From contig DBTM01000043.1 of NCBI GenBank assembly GCA_002307055.1, forward strand, positions 12,926-76,925: 64,000 nt of DNA, read 5' to 3'. The position numbers and the translations under genes were made by a program. Shown here in pieces: positions 60,837-64,000 of the stretch. The DNA comes from Clostridiales bacterium UBA1316 (GTDB lineage Bacteria > Bacillota > Clostridia > Oscillospirales > Oscillospiraceae). The first letter of the stretch is position 1; every line of letters begins with the position of its first letter. The notes beneath the pieces are model-generated. The model was not told where the DNA came from and made no database searches. It worked only from the letters and a program-made list of their open reading frames with translations.

Positions 60837-62381
60837 ATGCAATTTGCCATTGACGGCTCAACCAAAATAAAGCATACGCTGCGGTATGATGTCGTCATCA
60901 TCGGTGCGGGTCTGGCCGGCCTGTATACCGCACTCAATATTGACGAAAATTACTCCTGTCTCATTTTAGCGAAGGATACGATCGATATATCCAACTCTTG
61001 GTTTGCCCAAGGCGGAATTGCCGCTGCCATGTCGAGTGACGACGCGCCGATTTTCCATCTGGAGGATACGCTGATCGCCGGTGCCGGACTCTGTGATAAG
61101 GATGCCGTCGGTGTTCTTGTTGCCGAAGGGCCGCTCGATATCAACCGCCTCGTGTCGCTGAGCGTACCGTTCGATTTCAACGAATTCGGCGATTTGCTCA
61201 TCACGCGTGAAGGCGGGCACCGCAAAAACCGCATTGTCCACGCGGGCGGAGACGCGACGGGGCGTGAAACCGTCAAGGCCCTGGCCCATATCGTCGCGCA
61301 GCGCAAAAATATTGCTTTCAGCGAAAATACATGCTTTTACGATATCATCAAGGATGAAAACGGCGCCGTTTCCGGCATCGTCGTCAAAAAAGACGACCTT
61401 GAATTTTACCTGATTGAAACACGCAAGGTTGTCATCGCAACCGGCGGTATCGGTCAGGTGTATAAATCAACAACAAATCCTTCCGTCGCCACGGGAGACG
61501 GCCTTGCAGCCGCACTGCGCGCAGGTGCTGTCATCAAGAATATCGAGTTCATCCAATTCCATCCGACCGGCCTGTGGAGCGCCATTCCGGAAGACCGTGA
61601 GTTCCTGATATCCGAAGCGGTTCGCGGCGAAGGCGGACTGCTGAAAAACAAAGAAGGCGTCCGCTTCATGGAAGGCACGCACGAATTAAACGAGCTGGCC
61701 CCGCGCGATATCGTTGCCAGAGCTGTCTTCAAAGAGCTTCAGCGGTCCGGTGAAGACCATGTCTATGTTGATATCACCGCCAAATCCGAGGAGTATCTTC
61801 AGCACCGTTTTCCGACGATTTATGAGGAATGCCTGCACCGCGGCATCAATATTTCACACGACTGGATTCCCGTATGCCCCGTCCAACATTACCTGATGGG
61901 CGGTATCGAGACGGATTTACATGGCCGTTCGAGCATCAATGGGCTCTACGCCGCCGGTGAAGCCGCCTGTACGGGTGTTCACGGCGCAAACCGCCTGGCG
62001 TCAAACTCCATGCTTGAGTGCCTTGTTTTCGGCCGCCGCGCCGCCGATGATATCAATAAGACTCTGCGTGGGAAGCAAAGCACACTGAAAGCCGCCATCC
62101 CCGCAATCCCCGTCAGGAAAGCTTCCGACCTGGATTATTACGCGCTCCGCCAGGAAATCAAGGACCTCATGAGCGAGTACGGCTACGTTGTCCGCACGGG
62201 TAAAGGATTAACCTACGCGCTCAGTCAGATCAACAGTATATTAACCCAGCTTCAAAATGTATATGACGATAAAAATGACTATATGGAAACCCTGAGTATG
62301 GCAACCATCGCGTCCTTAATTCTGACGGCTGCCCTTGCCCGAAAAGAAAGCATCGGCTCTCATTACAGGGAGGACTCTTAA
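60837..62381 (+). CDS. nadB: L-aspartate oxidase
   Basis: 514 residues. FAD site VIIGAGLAGLYTALN (about 19-33), SNSWFAQGGIAAA (histidyl/flavin loop), GDATGRET, ATGGIGQVYKSTTNP, QFHPTGLW, the substrate Arg/Glu block SEAVRGEGGLLKN, LAPRDIVARA and GLYAAGEAACTGVHGANRLASNS (in part AAGEAACTGVHG). Oxidises aspartate to iminoaspartate for quinolinate. An anaerobe would use fumarate or another acceptor. SD GAGGTG. Stop directly abuts the nadC ATG. Confidence 0.95.
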   Translation: MQFAIDGSTKIKHTLRYDVVIIGAGLAGLYTALNIDENYSCLILAKDTIDISNSWFAQGGIAAAMSSDDAPIFHLEDTLIAGAGLCDKDAVGVLVAEGPLDINRLVSLSVPFDFNEFGDLLITREGGHRKNRIVHAGGDATGRETVKALAHIVAQRKNIAFSENTCFYDIIKDENGAVSGIVVKKDDLEFYLIETRKVVIATGGIGQVYKSTTNPSVATGDGLAAALRAGAVIKNIEFIQFHPTGLWSAIPEDREFLISEAVRGEGGLLKNKEGVRFMEGTHELNELAPRDIVARAVFKELQRSGEDHVYVDITAKSEEYLQHRFPTIYEECLHRGINISHDWIPVCPVQHYLMGGIETDLHGRSSINGLYAAGEAACTGVHGANRLASNSMLECLVFGRRAADDINKTLRGKQSTLKAAIPAIPVRKASDLDYYALRQEIKDLMSEYGYVVRTGKGLTYALSQINSILTQLQNVYDDKNDYMETLSMATIASLILTAALARKESIGSHYREDS

Positions 62382-63224
62382 ATGTCTGATCAATTAAGCT
62401 ATATTGGACTTGAGCGTTTTCTGTCAGAGGCTTTAGCCGAGGATATCGGCACCGGTGACATCACCACGCTCAGCTGTGTCCCTGATGAGGCAGTTTCGAA
62501 AGGCCGTTTTATAGCCAAGGATACCGGCATCATCTGCGGTATCGATATACTGTCCAAAGTATTCGTTGTTCTCGATCACCGTGTTAAGGTTCTGCCGCTG
62601 CTTACCGACGGCGCGCCCGTCAAGGCCGGTGATATCATCGCCGAAATTGAAGGCCCCTCCCGCAGCATCCTGACCGGCGAGCGCACCGCCCTCAACCTTC
62701 TGCAGCATCTCTCCGGTATCGCCACGCGCACACACGAAACGGTTCAGAGCCTCCAAGGCCTGCACACCCAAATAGCAGACACGAGGAAAACGCTGCCCGG
62801 CCTCCGCGTCCTCGAAAAATACGCTGTCCGCTGCGGCGGCGGTAAAAATCACCGTTTCAACCTGTCCGACGGCGTTTTAATTAAAGATAACCATATCGTC
62901 GCCGCCGGCGGCATCAAGCCCGCCATCGAGAAAGTCCGCTTGAGCGCCCCCCACACGCTGAAAATCGAAGTTGAAACAGAAAATCTTCAGCAGATCGACG
63001 AAGCCCTGGCAGCCAAAGCCGACATCATCATGCTCGATAACATGTCCGTCGACCAGATGACTGAAGCTGTCCGCCACATAGCAGGCCGCGCCATTACCGA
63101 AGCCTCCGGCAACATGGGCGACAAGGACCTTCGCGCCGTCGCCGCCACCGGTGTCGACTATATCTCCATCGGCGCCCTCACCCACTCCGTCAAAGCCCTG
63201 GACATCAGCCTAAGATTCAAATAA
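62382..63224 (+). CDS. nadC: Nicotinate-nucleotide pyrophosphorylase (quinolinate PRTase)
   Basis: 280 residues. ALAEDIGTGDITT (about 15-27), AGDIIAEIEGPSRSIL, ERTALNLLQHLSGIAT, the quinolinate/PRPP site DTRKTLPGLRVLEKYAV and CGGGKNHRFNLSDGVLIKDNH (in part), EVETENL, and GNMGDKDLRAVA. Forms nicotinate mononucleotide. Starts on the base after the nadB stop; SD GGGAGG. nadA is not in the window. Confidence 0.95.
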   Translation: MSDQLSYIGLERFLSEALAEDIGTGDITTLSCVPDEAVSKGRFIAKDTGIICGIDILSKVFVVLDHRVKVLPLLTDGAPVKAGDIIAEIEGPSRSILTGERTALNLLQHLSGIATRTHETVQSLQGLHTQIADTRKTLPGLRVLEKYAVRCGGGKNHRFNLSDGVLIKDNHIVAAGGIKPAIEKVRLSAPHTLKIEVETENLQQIDEALAAKADIIMLDNMSVDQMTEAVRHIAGRAITEASGNMGDKDLRAVAATGVDYISIGALTHSVKALDISLRFK

Positions 63225-63236
63225 AAGTCCATCGAA

Positions 63237-63268
63237 GGCGGGATGCCATCATCCCGCCCTTTATTTTT
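63237..63268 (+). terminator. Terminator after nadBC
   Basis: 9-bp perfect GC-rich stem (63237-63245 with 63250-63258), CCAT loop and T-rich tail. Confidence 0.9.
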
Positions 63269-63586
63269 ATCCCGCCACTGGACAGAATTTTTCCGTGCAT
63301 CGCCCCTATGTTATAATAACCATAACACGTTCCTCACACCTTGGCTTCCCCTCCGAGGGGAAGCTGTCGAGCGCAGCGAGACTGATGAGGTGTCCCCCTC
63401 TCGCGCGTAACATAATAATCCAGGCTAAAGATCCCACCCCCTGGCATTAAGTACCCTCCTGATATTTGGCGGCAAACTTATCAGATCTGCACAGCCTACA
63501 AAGAAGCTACTTTTTGAAAATCGCTTGAGCTAAATAGTCGTTAAGCATTCCGTCACCTGTTTAAACAATTAAAAAATCGGGGGCAT
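63259..63586. other. Intergenic region with a palindromic repeat
   Basis: About 330 bp. Near 63342-63405 lies a dispersed-type element: GGCTTCCCC/GGGGAAGC arms, then GTCGAGCGCAGCGAGAC and a GATGAGG...CCCCCTC tail. It resembles in form, not sequence, the 49-bp repeats around DUF559. No gene seen. Confidence 0.55.
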
Positions 63587-64000
63587 TCATATTTGCGTAT
63601 TAACGTCACTCTCACGAGCTTGTTTCAAAAACTGTTTAACTGCTTTATTGCCTTTCAGCCGGTATACCTGCTTCGGCGGCTCGATTTTAGATAACCATTC
63701 CAGTGCGCGCCCACGTGAACGTTTCGGATAACCCCAAATCCACTTGATCAGCCACAGCGTCATCCTCTCCGGGCAGTCGTCGCCAACGTCATACCGTGTA
63801 TGCCCATAATTTGCAATCCAGCGCTTGAAGGCACGCATCAGGCATATATATCGGCTGAAATCCAGAAAAATAACTGTGTCCGCACGCTCAAGCCGAACAT
63901 CCCGTGTGCTTGAATAATTGCCGTCGATAATCCATTCCGGCTGGCTTGCTGCCGCGCGAACCTTTTTATCCATCTCATCTCTAGGTGTCGCTATCCAGCC
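63587..64000 (-). CDS. P-loop kinase-like protein (adenylate kinase/FlaR-type), 5' part outside window
   Basis: The reverse frame is open to the window end, so the gene starts beyond base 64000; the visible 137 codons cover the C-terminal two thirds. GWIATPRDEMDKKV, then QPEWIIDGNYSSTRDVRLE and ADTVIFLDFSRYICLMRAFKRW (in part TVIFLDFSRYICL) are the pattern of the topology-modulation/AAA17 group of small NTPases, whose P-loop lies in the missing part. An internal ATG at 63973 is not the start. Tail RLKGNKAVKQFLKQ. Confidence 0.8.
   Translation of the reverse strand, partial: GWIATPRDEMDKKVRAAASQPEWIIDGNYSSTRDVRLERADTVIFLDFSRYICLMRAFKRWIANYGHTRYDVGDDCPERMTLWLIKWIWGYPKRSRGRALEWLSKIEPPKQVYRLKGNKAVKQFLKQARESDVNTQI

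Noticed and set aside
1..64000. tRNA, rRNA, tmRNA or CRISPR array anywhere in the window
   Set aside because: No cloverleaf, rRNA core sequence or regular repeat-spacer pattern was recognised by eye; a covariance-model scan would be decisive.

Overview
The window looks like a chromosomal segment of a strictly anaerobic, endospore-forming member of the Clostridia, most likely an Oscillospiraceae/Ruminococcaceae-type organism. This is inferred from gene content and balanced base composition, not from a marker gene. Sporulation genes are present (a cotJC fragment, spoIIM, a SpoIID-domain protein). So are oxygen-sensitive enzymes (ferredoxin-dependent indolepyruvate oxidoreductase, corrinoid methyltransferase proteins) and a clostridial housekeeping order (dgt-dnaG-rpoD, queA-tgt-yajC, spoIIM-xerD). 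I saw no rRNA, tRNA or CRISPR array.

Layout. 0-0.9 kb: right edge of a mobile element carrying a large serine recombinase; its end lies inside a spore-coat Mn-catalase gene (cotJC) of which only the 3' part is left. 0.9-10.2 kb: DUF3048 and DUF4364 genes, xerD-spoIIM, then a leftward block spoIID-like - queA - toxin/antitoxin pair - tgt - yajC - TIGR04086, in which the toxin/antitoxin pair with its own promoter and operator splits queA from tgt. 10.2-13.5 kb: promoter, lysine riboswitch, terminator, then asd-dapA-dapB for lysine/diaminopimelate. 13.6-17.1 kb: a tightly overlapping four-gene cassette (DUF4125, TPR, DUF4037 nucleotidyltransferase-like, SDR epimerase) of unknown function. 17.2-18.8 kb: ECF sigma factor with an RsgI-like anti-sigma. 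18.9-22.8 kb: arylacetate-CoA ligase with iorB-iorA. 23-30.4 kb: a 2,487-residue cyclic-beta-glucan-synthase-like giant. 30.6-34.6 kb: two M16 peptidase homologues, lgt and a small coiled-coil protein.

35-45 kb is a one-carbon region: metF, fhs, fchA, folD, a methyltetrahydrofolate:corrinoid methyltransferase and a corrinoid protein in one direction. A PocR-domain AraC regulator, a second corrinoid protein and a surface protein with two DUF4430-like repeats run in the other. Together these would pass methyl groups between a corrinoid protein and tetrahydrofolate and interconvert methyl, methylene, methenyl and formyl states. No CO dehydrogenase, substrate-specific methyltransferase or corrinoid activase lies in the window.

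45.5-54.8 kb: an AraC/GyrI regulator broken by an in-frame TAA, rpoD, a second rpoD-like gene that ends before region 4, dnaG, dgt, a RodA/FtsW gene, tsaE-tsaB and upp. 54.9-57.6 kb: a three-gene ABC-2 exporter. 57.8-58.5 kb: a DUF559 nuclease-like gene between two 49-bp inverted repeats, the left one abutting a frameshifted acetyltransferase remnant. 58.8-64 kb: an ABC-F ATPase, nadB-nadC and the 5'-truncated (by the window end) gene of a P-loop kinase-like protein.

The strongest candidates for new biology are the interrupted cotJC, the DUF4125/TPR/DUF4037/SDR cassette, the sigma paralogue without region 4, and the inverted-repeat DUF559 unit.
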